DNA from: JAMCRM01 sp041685075 | GTDB lineage: Bacteria; Acidobacteriota; Terriglobia; Bryobacterales; Bryobacteraceae | Assembly (NCBI GenBank): GCA_041685075.1 | Contig: JAWLGN010000232.1 | Location: 1-8,716, forward strand | DNA length: 8,716 bases | Direction: 5' to 3' | Shown here: in pieces, positions 1-6,626 of the stretch | How positions within the stretch are numbered: the stretch's first letter is position 1 | Layout of the letters: each line of letters starts with the position of its first letter | The notes under the pieces: generated by a model | Seen by the model: only the letters and a program-made list of their open reading frames with translations | The model's database searches: none | Told to the model about the DNA's origin: nothing | Made by a program: the position numbers and the translations under genes

Positions 1-1
1 C

Positions 2-778
2 GGTATCATCCGCTCTGCGCCCTATTCCAACTGGGCCTTCCGCGGGGAGCGTCACGCCGACTGGCCCCTGTGCACCTCGCTCTCGCGCTACTTCCAGGCA
101 TTCGGCATCCATCCCAAAGCCTGGCCGGACCAGGAGCGCCGCATCCTCCGCATCTTCAAGCGCAAGGCCCACCAATACCTAGACCAGCCGCCCGCGCTCG
201 ACGACGACTTCCAGTGGCTGGCCCTCATGCAGCACCACGGCGCCCCCACGCGCCTGCTGGACTTCACCTGGTCCCCTTATGTAGCGGCCTTTTTCGCGCT
301 CGAGCGCGCCACCGGCGATGCCGCCGTCTGGGCCCTCAACCCCACCCAACTCGGCTCCCGCGAGGTGCGTAAGCCCGGCGCCGCGCCCCGCATCACCCTG
401 CCTGAAATGGACCCCCGGCTGCCCGGCAACTTCGCCCGCTACTTCCTCCCCGGCAACCAGGCCTTTATCTGGGTCGGGGAGCCCGATACCATGAACCGCC
501 GGCTCATCGCCCAGTCCGCCACCTTCGCCGTGCCCGGCGTGCTGGAGGTCCCCCTGGAAGACATCCTCATGCACTATCCCGAGCCGGAGAACATGGTGGT
601 CAAAATTGTGCTGTCCGCCGCCCGGCTGCGGGACGCCGCCCTGCGCGAGCTCTACCGCATGAACATCACCTACGCCACCCTCTTCCCCGACCTCGACGGC
701 CTGGCTCGCTCCCTGGCCTACGAACTCGAATACCACTGGGCCTACGATCCCCGCACCATGGAGCCGCTGCCGAGATAA
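2..778 (+). CDS. FRG-domain protein, 5' end cut off by the window edge
   Basis: The reading frame is already open at base 2 and ends at TAA 776-778, so about 258 C-terminal residues are visible and the true start lies upstream. Near the left end it reads NWAFRGE (residues 10-16 of the visible part), the F-R-G triplet that names the FRG domain. This is followed around residue 75 by LMQHHGAPTRLLDFTWSP and then AAFFALE, the most conserved block of the family (H-x-G-x-P-T-R-L-L-D). The C-terminal part (NITYATLFPDLDGLARSL) also matches the usual end of FRG proteins. The ATG at 227 falls inside the conserved block and cannot be the start. No signal peptide or membrane segment is visible in this part. 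The biochemical role of FRG domains is not settled. The gene converges on the first sulfatase and shows no functional link to it. Family call is strong; function unknown. Confidence 0.87.
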   Translation, partial: GIIRSAPYSNWAFRGERHADWPLCTSLSRYFQAFGIHPKAWPDQERRILRIFKRKAHQYLDQPPALDDDFQWLALMQHHGAPTRLLDFTWSPYVAAFFALERATGDAAVWALNPTQLGSREVRKPGAAPRITLPEMDPRLPGNFARYFLPGNQAFIWVGEPDTMNRRLIAQSATFAVPGVLEVPLEDILMHYPEPENMVVKIVLSAARLRDAALRELYRMNITYATLFPDLDGLARSLAYELEYHWAYDPRTMEPLPR

Positions 779-890
779 TCGCCCGGCGGCCCGGTGACGC
801 CTCCCGCCATCCCGTCCGGCCCTTTCTTTTCCGTAACATCCGCCGCCCCGTCCGCCCAACCCGCCCCCGCCCGTGCTATTGCTCGGTAGT

Positions 891-916
891 AGGGCTGCCG
901 CCTCGCCCGCGGCCCT
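891..916. other. GC-rich hairpin in the convergent gap (779-1019)
   Basis: The 241-base gap between the FRG gene and the first sulfatase holds no credible gene. Its clearest structure is an 8-bp stem, AGGGCTGC (891-898) against GCGGCCCT (909-916), with one G-U pair and a 10-base loop. A weaker 5-bp stem, GGCCC/GGGCC at 992-996 and 1014-1018, sits directly after the sulfatase stop on the minus strand. Neither stem has a U-tract after it on either strand, so neither is a standard intrinsic terminator. A termination or RNA-end role is only suggested by the convergent position, and GC-rich DNA gives such stems by chance. Confidence 0.25.
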
Positions 917-1019
917 CTGCCCACCCCGCAGCAGAAATGACCGAACGAAGCCATTTGTCGGGCTTAAAGGATTGATTCGAGTGAGGTTACCGGCCCAAAA
1001 ACGAACCCATTCCGGGCCC

Positions 1020-2459
1020 CTACTTCGCCAGCCCGGGGTTCGCCGCCGCCCAGGCCAGGTACTCGTCCACCGTGTAGAACGCCCGGTGGTTGTACAGCCG
1101 CCCGCGGTCTTCCACCAGCGCGGTCCAGTTGTACTTCCAGGAGTCGCCCGTGCGCGACATCCAACCGGCCACCTGCCGCTCCATCTCCGCCAGCAGCGCC
1201 CTGGCGCTCCGCTCTTCCGCCAGGTTGCGGAGCTGGTACGGGTCCCTGGCGTTATCGTAGAGCACCCACGGGCCTTTCTCTGTCCGCGCGTAGGTATAGC
1301 GCGCGGTCCGGATGCCGCGCCATGCGTGGTACGTGCCGTCCCCGTGATAGGGACCGAAGATCTGGAGGAAGGCCGCATCCGGCGCCGTGCCTTTGCCGCC
1401 CGTCAGCACCGCCGAAAGATCCCGGCCCTGCATCTCGCCGGGCGGCGCAATGCCGCACAGCCCCAGCAGCGTGGGAGCAAAGTCCACGTGGGTGAAGATG
1501 GTCTCCGCCTGCTTCCCCGCCGCCACCCTGCCCGGCCATCGCAGGATGCCCGGCACCTGGATGGACTCTTCCCAGGGTTTGCGTTTCAACCGCTCGCCCT
1601 GCGAACCCAACATGTCGCCGTGGTCGGAGGAGAACAGCACGATGGTATCGTCGGCCAGCTTCAGCTCCTCGAGCGCCCGCAGAATCCGCCCCACCTGCTC
1701 GTCCACCGCCGTGCACATCCCGTAGTATTCGGCGATGCCCTCCCGGTCCGGACCCTTCGGCCCGGGCCTCCAGTTCGGCCGCATCGTGAGCTTCGCCGGG
1801 TCGTACAGGCGGCCATACTCCAGCGGCGCTTTGTAAGGATCGTGCGGCGGGCCCACCTGCACCGTCAGGAACCACGGCCGCTTGTCCTCGCGCGCGCCCC
1901 GCAAAAACTCGATCCCCAAATCCATCCACGCCTCCGGCTCGAACCCGCGGATCGGTATCGGCTCCGGAGAATCGCGAAAGTACTGGGTATCGAAGTGCCT
2001 GTGGCTGCACTCGTTGGCCGCCCAGAACTCGAAGCCCTGCCGCCGCGGTCCCGGAGGCACGTAGCCCGGCAGCCGCGGCCCCCCGTCCAGGTGCCACTTG
2101 CCCACAAAACCAGTGCGGTAACCCGCCGCCTTCAAACACTCCGCCAGCGAGGTCTGCGACTCCCGCAGCCTGAGGTCGTTCGCCACCATCCCGTTGCGGT
2201 GCGTGTACTTGCCCGTAAGAATGACGGCCCGCGCCGGGCAGCACACCGGCGAGTTCGCGTAGGTATGGGGCAGCACCAGGCTTTCTCGCGCCAGCCTGTC
2301 CAGGTGCGGCGTCCGGACATCCGGGTTGCCCATGAACCCCAGCGCCTGGGCCCGCCACTGGTCGGGCATCAGGAACAAAATGTTGGGCCGCTTCGCGGCG
2401 CCGGAAGCGGCGAGCGCCCCTGCCCCTGCGGCCAGGAACTCGCGGCGGGTAGCTGCCAT
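1020..2459 (-). CDS. Tat-exported type I sulfatase (arylsulfatase/choline-sulfatase-like)
   Basis: This 479-residue protein is a formylglycine-dependent sulfate ester hydrolase acting outside the cytoplasm. It starts MAATRREFLAAG, a twin-arginine leader (T-R-R-E-F-L) with an Ala/Gly-rich core to about residue 22. The mature part opens with RPNILFLMPDQWR, giving metal ligands D33 and Q34. The sulfatase signature is C73-C-P-A-R77 followed by LTG; C73 is the residue to be converted to formylglycine. Other active-site positions visible are K121 and H123 (GKWH), D279 and H280 (SSDHGD) and K294 (KRKPWEES). Length and motif order are normal. The C-terminal region (YDNARDPYQLRNLA, about 401-414) is the typical sulfatase tail. 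It is divergent from the next sulfatase. The ATG has only a weak GGGGA just upstream, and AGGA about 10 bases away. The exact substrate cannot be read from the sequence. Confidence 0.93.
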   Translation of the reverse strand: MAATRREFLAAGAGALAASGAAKRPNILFLMPDQWRAQALGFMGNPDVRTPHLDRLARESLVLPHTYANSPVCCPARAVILTGKYTHRNGMVANDLRLRESQTSLAECLKAAGYRTGFVGKWHLDGGPRLPGYVPPGPRRQGFEFWAANECSHRHFDTQYFRDSPEPIPIRGFEPEAWMDLGIEFLRGAREDKRPWFLTVQVGPPHDPYKAPLEYGRLYDPAKLTMRPNWRPGPKGPDREGIAEYYGMCTAVDEQVGRILRALEELKLADDTIVLFSSDHGDMLGSQGERLKRKPWEESIQVPGILRWPGRVAAGKQAETIFTHVDFAPTLLGLCGIAPPGEMQGRDLSAVLTGGKGTAPDAAFLQIFGPYHGDGTYHAWRGIRTARYTYARTEKGPWVLYDNARDPYQLRNLAEERSARALLAEMERQVAGWMSRTGDSWKYNWTALVEDRGRLYNHRAFYTVDEYLAWAAANPGLAK

Positions 2460-2474
2460 ATCCCCAGCATCCTA

Positions 2475-2499
2475 TGGGCGCCCACCGGCCGCAAGCGGC
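2475..2499. promoter_or_regulatory. Two inverted repeats in the divergent sulfatase control region
   Basis: The 99 bases between the two divergent sulfatase starts (2460-2558) contain a perfect 10-base palindrome, TGGGCGCCCA (2475-2484). A second inverted repeat, GCCGC-AA-GCGGC (2488-2499), lies four bases further on. The palindrome directly abuts TAGGAT (minus strand, 2469-2474), a possible -10 box nine bases before the ATG of the minus-strand sulfatase. The position is right for a regulator site controlling that gene or both. No regulator gene is in the window, and the high GC content makes such repeats easier to find by chance. Confidence 0.35.
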
Positions 2500-2523
2500 G
2501 GCTGTCCCATCCCGCGAGAATCT

Positions 2524-2552
2524 CTGAAATGGCGAAGTTGTTCGGTTACACT
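2524..2552 (+). promoter_or_regulatory. Candidate sigma-70-type promoter for the sulfatase operon
   Basis: CTGAAA (2524-2529, four of six to TTGACA) is separated by 17 bases from TACACT (2547-2552, four of six to TATAAT). The -10 box ends six bases before the GTG at 2559, so transcription would begin at or next to the start codon and give a leaderless or near-leaderless message. This agrees with the absence of a convincing Shine-Dalgarno sequence before that GTG. It would also place the alternative ATG at 2529 upstream of the transcript. Each hexamer is weak by itself. Confidence 0.3.
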
Positions 2553-2558
2553 GGGCAG

Positions 2559-3986
2559 GTGAAGCGAAGGACCTTTATCGCCTCCGGGGCCGCGGCCCTC
2601 GCCACTGCCTGCCGCCGCTCTTCCCGGCCCAACGTCGTGGTCGTCCTTACCGACGATCAGCGCTGGGACTGCCTCTCCGCCGCCGGCCACCCGTTCCTCA
2701 AGACGCCCCACCTGGACCGCATCGGCGCCGAAGGCGTCCGCTTCGCCAACGCCTTCGCCACCACCTCGCTCTGTTCGCCCAGCCGCGCCAGCATGCTGAG
2801 CGGCCTCTATGCCCATACCCACGGGGTGCTCGATAACTTCACCGAGTTCCCCTCCGCCATCCCAAGCTATCCCCAGCGGCTGAAAGAAGCCGGCTACCGC
2901 ACCGCCTACATCGGCAAGTGGCACATGGGCGAAGACAACGACGCCCCGCGCCCCGGCTTCGATTACTGGGCCAGCCACCGCGGCCAGGGCAAATACTACG
3001 ACACCGAGTTCAACATCAACGGCAAGCGCCAGGTGCTGGAGGGCTATTACACCAGCCGCGTTACCGATGTTGCGGTGGACTGGCTGAAGCAGGCGCGCAA
3101 CCCCTTCCTGCTCGTGGTGGGGCACAAGGCGCCGCACGGCGTCTGGATTCCGGAAAAGAAGTACGAGCACGTCTTCGACCAGGTCGAGATCCGCAAGCCC
3201 GCCACCGCCGCCGGCAGCCCCGATAAGCCCGAATGGATGCGCCTCCGCATCCCCACCTGGCACGGCATCGACGGCCCGCTCTACGGCACCAACGACTACG
3301 CCACCTTCGTCCGCACCTATCACGCCACCATCTGCTCGGTGGACGACAGCGTGGGGGAGATCTACGAAACCCTGCGCGCCTCGGGCGAACTCGATAACAC
3401 CCTCTTCGTCTTCGCCTCCGATAACGGCTTCCTCCTCGGCGAGCACGGCGCCATCGACAAGCGCGTGATGTACGAGGAGAGCATCCGCATCCCCATGCTG
3501 GTGCGCTATCCCGAGCTGATCCCCGAGCCGCGCGTGGTTCGCGAGATGGTCCTGAACGTCGACCTCGCCCCCACCATCGTGGATATCTCGAACGCGGCGC
3601 CGCTTGGCCGCGTGCACGGGCGTTCCTGGAAGAACCTGGTGCGCGGAGATGCCGCCGGCTGGCGCCGCTCCTGGTACTACGAATACAACTATGAAAAGGA
3701 GTTCCCCTATACGCCCAACGTCCGCGGCGTGCGCACCGAGGAGTGGAAGTACATGCACTCCCCCACCGCGCCCGGCAAGCCCGATAGCGGCAAGGCGGAA
3801 CTCTATCACCTGGCCGAAGATCCGCACGAGACCCGCAACCTGATCGACGACCCTGCGGCGCAAACCACGCTCGCGGAACTCCGGGCCGAACTCCTGCGGC
3901 TACAGCGCGAGACCGGCGCGCTGCCCGACCGCATGCCCGAGAATCCGGTCATCGGGATGGAACTACCGGAAGAATCCATTCGCTGA
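2559..3986 (+). CDS. Tat-exported type I sulfatase (GlcNAc-6-sulfatase-like)
   Basis: This is a formylglycine-dependent sulfatase of 475 residues from GTG 2559. I chose this start because it puts the twin-arginine leader at the N-terminus ([M]KRRTFIASG, Ala-rich core). The leader ends LATAC18, a poor lipobox, so either a lipoprotein or a cleaved soluble form is possible. An in-frame ATG at 2529 would add ten residues. Active-site motifs: TDDQR with D32 and D33; C72-S-P-S-R76 with C72 as the formylglycine residue, then LSGLYAHTHGV; K120 and H122 (GKWH); H189 and H193 (GHKAPHG); D288 and N289 (ASDNGF); K301 before MYEESIRIP. The TTSLCSPSRAS...HTHGVLDN wording resembles the N-acetylglucosamine-6-sulfatase and mucin-desulfating group; that subfamily call is from memory and unverified. 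The C-terminus has the usual LYHLAEDPHETRNL. It is the first gene of a tight run with the next sulfatase (10 bases away) and a methyltransferase. Confidence 0.93.
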   Translation: MKRRTFIASGAAALATACRRSSRPNVVVVLTDDQRWDCLSAAGHPFLKTPHLDRIGAEGVRFANAFATTSLCSPSRASMLSGLYAHTHGVLDNFTEFPSAIPSYPQRLKEAGYRTAYIGKWHMGEDNDAPRPGFDYWASHRGQGKYYDTEFNINGKRQVLEGYYTSRVTDVAVDWLKQARNPFLLVVGHKAPHGVWIPEKKYEHVFDQVEIRKPATAAGSPDKPEWMRLRIPTWHGIDGPLYGTNDYATFVRTYHATICSVDDSVGEIYETLRASGELDNTLFVFASDNGFLLGEHGAIDKRVMYEESIRIPMLVRYPELIPEPRVVREMVLNVDLAPTIVDISNAAPLGRVHGRSWKNLVRGDAAGWRRSWYYEYNYEKEFPYTPNVRGVRTEEWKYMHSPTAPGKPDSGKAELYHLAEDPHETRNLIDDPAAQTTLAELRAELLRLQRETGALPDRMPENPVIGMELPEESIR

Positions 3987-3995
3987 GGGGAAGGA
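3985..3995 (+). promoter_or_regulatory. Strong ribosome binding site of the third sulfatase
   Basis: GAGGGGAAGGA lies between the stop of the upstream sulfatase and ATG 3997, and its first two bases overlap the TGA stop (3984-3986). GAGG sits eight bases from the ATG, a good spacing. It fixes ATG 3997 rather than the in-frame ATG at 4012, and it suggests co-transcription and possible re-initiation by ribosomes finishing the upstream gene. It is the only strong Shine-Dalgarno sequence at a gene start in the window. Confidence 0.7.
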
Positions 3996-3996
3996 C

Positions 3997-5853
3997 ATGG
4001 CAGAAAACGGAATGACGCGGCGCGGGTTCGCGGCCGCCCTGGGAGCCGCGGCGGCGGCGCCGGGCCCCGGACCGCGGCCCAATATCCTGTGGATCACCTG
4101 CGAGGACACCGGCCCGCACATCGGCGCCTACGGCGACCGCTATGCCGATACCCCCGTGCTCGACCGCCTGGCCGCCCGCGGGCTGCGCTACCGCAACGCA
4201 TGGTCCAACGCCCCCGTCTGCGCCCCGGCGCGCACCACCATCATTTCGGGACTCTACCCGCCCTCCACCGGCTCCGAGCACATGCGCAGCATGACCTCGC
4301 TGCCGCCCCAGTTTAAGATGTTCCCCGCCTACCTGCGGGAGGCCGGCTACTACACCACCAACAACGCCAAGGAGGATTACAACCTCGAGCACACCGGCCG
4401 CGTGTGGGACGAATCCAGCAACCGGGCGCACTGGCGCAAGCGCAGCCCCGGCCAGCCCTTCTTCTCGGTAGTCAACTTCACCATCACCCACGAAAGCCAG
4501 ATCCGCCGCCGCCCCCACACCCTGGTGCACGACCCCGCGCGTGTGCGCATCCCCGCCTATCATCCCGACACCCCCGAAGTGCGCCACGACTGGGCCCAGT
4601 ACTACGACAACATCACCACCATGGACGGCATGGCCGGCAAGGTGCTGGCCGAGCTGGAGCAGGACGGTCTGGCCGAAGACACCATTGTTTTCTTCTATGG
4701 CGACCACGGCTCCGGCATGCCGCGCAACAAGCGCTGGCCCTACGACTCCGGCCTCCGCGTGCCCCTCGTGGTGCACATCCCGGAGAAGTTCCGGCATCTC
4801 GCGCCGCCCGAATACCGCGTCGGCGGCATCTCGGACCGCATGGTGGGGTTCGTCGACCTGGCTCCCACGGTGCTCAGCCTGGCCGGCATCCGGCCCCTCG
4901 AGTGGATGCAGGGCGGCGCCTTTATGGGCAGCCATCCGGCTCCCCCGCGCGAGTTCAACTACGGCTTCCGCGGCCGCATGGACGAGCGCTGCGACATGGT
5001 CCGCTCCGTCACCGACGGGCGCTACGTCTACGTCCGCAACTACATGCCGCACAAGATCTACGGCCAGCACCTCGCCTACATGTTCGAGACCCCGACCACG
5101 CAGGTGTGGCACGATCTCTACCACCAGGGCAAGCTCAAGCCGCCCCGCACGTACTTCTGGGAGACCAAGCCGCCCGAAGAACTCTACGATCTCCAGGAGG
5201 ACCGCGACGAGGTGCGCAACCTCGCCCGCTCGCCCAAGCACCAGCAGATGCTCGCCCGCCTGCGCAAGGCGCAGCAGCAGCTCGCGGCCGACATACGCGA
5301 CGTGGGCTTTCTGCCCGAACGCGAGATTCACACGCGCTCGCGCGGCTCCACGCCCTACCAGGTGGGCCACGACGACAGGCGCTACCCGATGAAGAGGATC
5401 ATGGAAACGGCCGAGTTGGCCTCTTCGCTCGAAGGCGGCGTGGATGCCGAGCTGATCAAGCGCATGCAGGATTCCGACAGCGCCGTGCGGTACTGGGCGG
5501 CGATGGGGATCCTGATGCGCGGGGCGAAGGCCGTGACCGCCGCCGCCGAACCCCTCCGGGCGGCCCTCGAGGACCGCTCCCCCGAGGTGCGCGTCATCGC
5601 CGCCGAGGCGCTCGGCCGCTACGGCGCCGAGGAAGACCTGCCGCCGGCTCTCCGGACCCTGGGGGTGCTGGCGCCGCCGGACAGCAACGGCGTCTACCTC
5701 TCCATCATGGCGCTCAACGCCATCGATGCCCTGGGCGATAAGGCGCGCCCGCTGATGGGGCGTCTCAAAGCCATGCCCGACGTGGACCACAACTCCCCGC
5801 AGCGCACCCGCACCTACGTGCGGCGGCTGATCGAATGGATCACCCGGGAGTAG
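3997..5853 (+). CDS. Tat-exported sulfatase, heparan N-sulfatase-like, with C-terminal HEAT-like domain
   Basis: This 618-residue protein is longer than its two neighbours. A Tat leader (MTRRGFAAALG, residues 6-16) is followed by RPNILWITCEDTG, with E36 and D37 in the place of the usual Asp pair. The formylglycine motif is C75-A-P-A-R79, then ISGLYP. Other likely active-site residues are K125 (NNAKED), H165 (TITHES), D236 and H237 (YGDHGSG) and K245. The middle section (IPAYHPDTPEVRHDWAQY, YDNITTMD) and the late ELYDLQEDRDEVRNLA resemble N-sulfoglucosamine sulfohydrolases (SGSH-like); this is recalled similarity, not a search. After about residue 470 the sulfatase fold should be over. Residues 480-615 are helical and HEAT-like (SDSAVRYWAAMGIL, RSPEVRVIAAEALGRYG, VYLSIMALNAIDALG). 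That part probably binds a partner or supports a dimer. The gene is ten bases after the previous sulfatase with a strong ribosome site, and 13 bases before a methyltransferase. Confidence 0.93.
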   Translation: MAENGMTRRGFAAALGAAAAAPGPGPRPNILWITCEDTGPHIGAYGDRYADTPVLDRLAARGLRYRNAWSNAPVCAPARTTIISGLYPPSTGSEHMRSMTSLPPQFKMFPAYLREAGYYTTNNAKEDYNLEHTGRVWDESSNRAHWRKRSPGQPFFSVVNFTITHESQIRRRPHTLVHDPARVRIPAYHPDTPEVRHDWAQYYDNITTMDGMAGKVLAELEQDGLAEDTIVFFYGDHGSGMPRNKRWPYDSGLRVPLVVHIPEKFRHLAPPEYRVGGISDRMVGFVDLAPTVLSLAGIRPLEWMQGGAFMGSHPAPPREFNYGFRGRMDERCDMVRSVTDGRYVYVRNYMPHKIYGQHLAYMFETPTTQVWHDLYHQGKLKPPRTYFWETKPPEELYDLQEDRDEVRNLARSPKHQQMLARLRKAQQQLAADIRDVGFLPEREIHTRSRGSTPYQVGHDDRRYPMKRIMETAELASSLEGGVDAELIKRMQDSDSAVRYWAAMGILMRGAKAVTAAAEPLRAALEDRSPEVRVIAAEALGRYGAEEDLPPALRTLGVLAPPDSNGVYLSIMALNAIDALGDKARPLMGRLKAMPDVDHNSPQRTRTYVRRLIEWITRE

Positions 5854-5866
5854 CGCGCGGCCCGAG

Positions 5867-6622
5867 ATGGTGAGCGGCGAGCGCATCCGGAATTTCGTCT
5901 ACGAGCTGTACGGAGCGCTGCCCCGGCAGGGGCCTGGAAGCACCGGGAGCACCCGGCGGGCGCTTTCACGCATCCCCCCGCTGGGCGCGGGATCGCGAGT
6001 GCTGGACCTGGGGTGCGGGCGCGGCGCCCAGACCTTCGATCTCGCCCGCTACACGGCCGCGGAGATCGTGGCGCTGGATATCCATCCGCCCTACGTCGCG
6101 GATCTCAACGCCCGGGCCGCGGCGCGGGGCCTTGCCGGCCGCGTGCGCGCCGAAGTAGGGGACATGTTGCGGCCGGCGTTTCCGCCCGCGTCGTTCGATT
6201 GCATCTGGAGCGAAGGAGCCATCTACAACGCCGGGTTCGAGCGGGGGCTGGCCGCCTGGCGTCCGCTGTTGAAGCCGGGTGGGCACGTGGCGGTGACGGA
6301 GCTTTGCTGGCTGCGCAGCGATCCCCCGGCCGAGTGCGCGGCGTTCTTCGCCGACGAATACCCGGACATGCGCGCGGTGCCGGAGTGCCTGGCGGGCGTT
6401 GAGCGCGCCGGATACGAGGTGGTCGGGCACTTCGTCCTCCCTCGTTCGGTGTGGGAGGAGTTCTACGCGGCGCTGGAGCGGGAGATCCCGGCGTTCACCG
6501 CGCGGCACCCCGGCGACCGGGACGCCCTCGAGGTGGCGCGCATTTCCGAACTCGAGATCGCGGTCTTCAGGCGCTGCGCCGGGTCGTACGGCTACGTGTT
6601 CTTCATCATGCGCCGCCGATGA
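5867..6622 (+). CDS. Class I SAM-dependent methyltransferase, substrate unknown
   Basis: This 251-residue cytoplasmic protein has a Rossmann-type methyltransferase core. Motif I is VLDLGCGRG (45-53), the S-adenosylmethionine loop. Motif II is VALDIHP with D71 as the likely ribose-binding acid. VGDM places D99 at motif III. FDCIWSEGAIYN (110-121) is motif IV, and LLKPGGH (134-140) is the usual post-motif. The C-terminal third (VWEEFYAALEREIPAF onward) is family-specific and gives no substrate hint. There is no signal peptide. ATG 5867 begins 13 bases after the sulfatase stop. Only a GAG directly against the ATG and a distant GGGAG resemble a ribosome site, so translation may depend on coupling. 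The position makes it the last gene of the sulfatase operon, which is unexpected for a cytoplasmic enzyme. It could act on a small metabolite, or simply be a passenger. The fold is sure; the role is not. Confidence 0.9.
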   Translation: MVSGERIRNFVYELYGALPRQGPGSTGSTRRALSRIPPLGAGSRVLDLGCGRGAQTFDLARYTAAEIVALDIHPPYVADLNARAAARGLAGRVRAEVGDMLRPAFPPASFDCIWSEGAIYNAGFERGLAAWRPLLKPGGHVAVTELCWLRSDPPAECAAFFADEYPDMRAVPECLAGVERAGYEVVGHFVLPRSVWEEFYAALEREIPAFTARHPGDRDALEVARISELEIAVFRRCAGSYGYVFFIMRRR

Positions 6623-6626
6623 GGAC

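Noticed and set aside
2..778. FRG gene as part of a phage-defence island
   Set aside because: FRG proteins are sometimes discussed near defence genes, but nothing else here (no nuclease, helicase, toxin or mobile element) supports it.
785..830. Intrinsic terminator after the FRG gene, because of the T-rich stretch at 823-830
   Set aside because: I could not pair a stable stem directly before the T-rich stretch; the nearby GGCG/CGCC pair is short and ends about 20 bases too early.
873..2558. Long plus-strand open frame upstream of and in frame with the second sulfatase
   Set aside because: It is antisense to the first sulfatase and arginine/proline-rich, the product of high GC at third positions. 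The recognisable sulfatase begins with the Tat leader at 2559.
2529..2558. ATG 2529 as the start of the second sulfatase
   Set aside because: It would place ten unneeded residues before the twin-arginine motif, has no good ribosome site, and lies inside the candidate promoter. GTG 2559 gives a standard Tat leader. Not fully excluded.
2472..3863. 463-codon minus-strand open frame opposite the second sulfatase
   Set aside because: Mirror frame of a clearly real gene; no domain and no ribosome site.
1020..5853. Sulfatases as recent tandem duplicates
   Set aside because: Active-site surroundings (CCPAR, CSPSR, CAPAR), lengths and middle regions differ widely, so they are separate subfamilies brought together.
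3949..5886. 645-codon open frame on the minus strand opposite the third sulfatase
   Set aside because: Its translation is low-complexity (Val/Gly/His/Ala-rich) with no recognisable domain, while the plus-strand frame has a complete sulfatase with a strong ribosome site.
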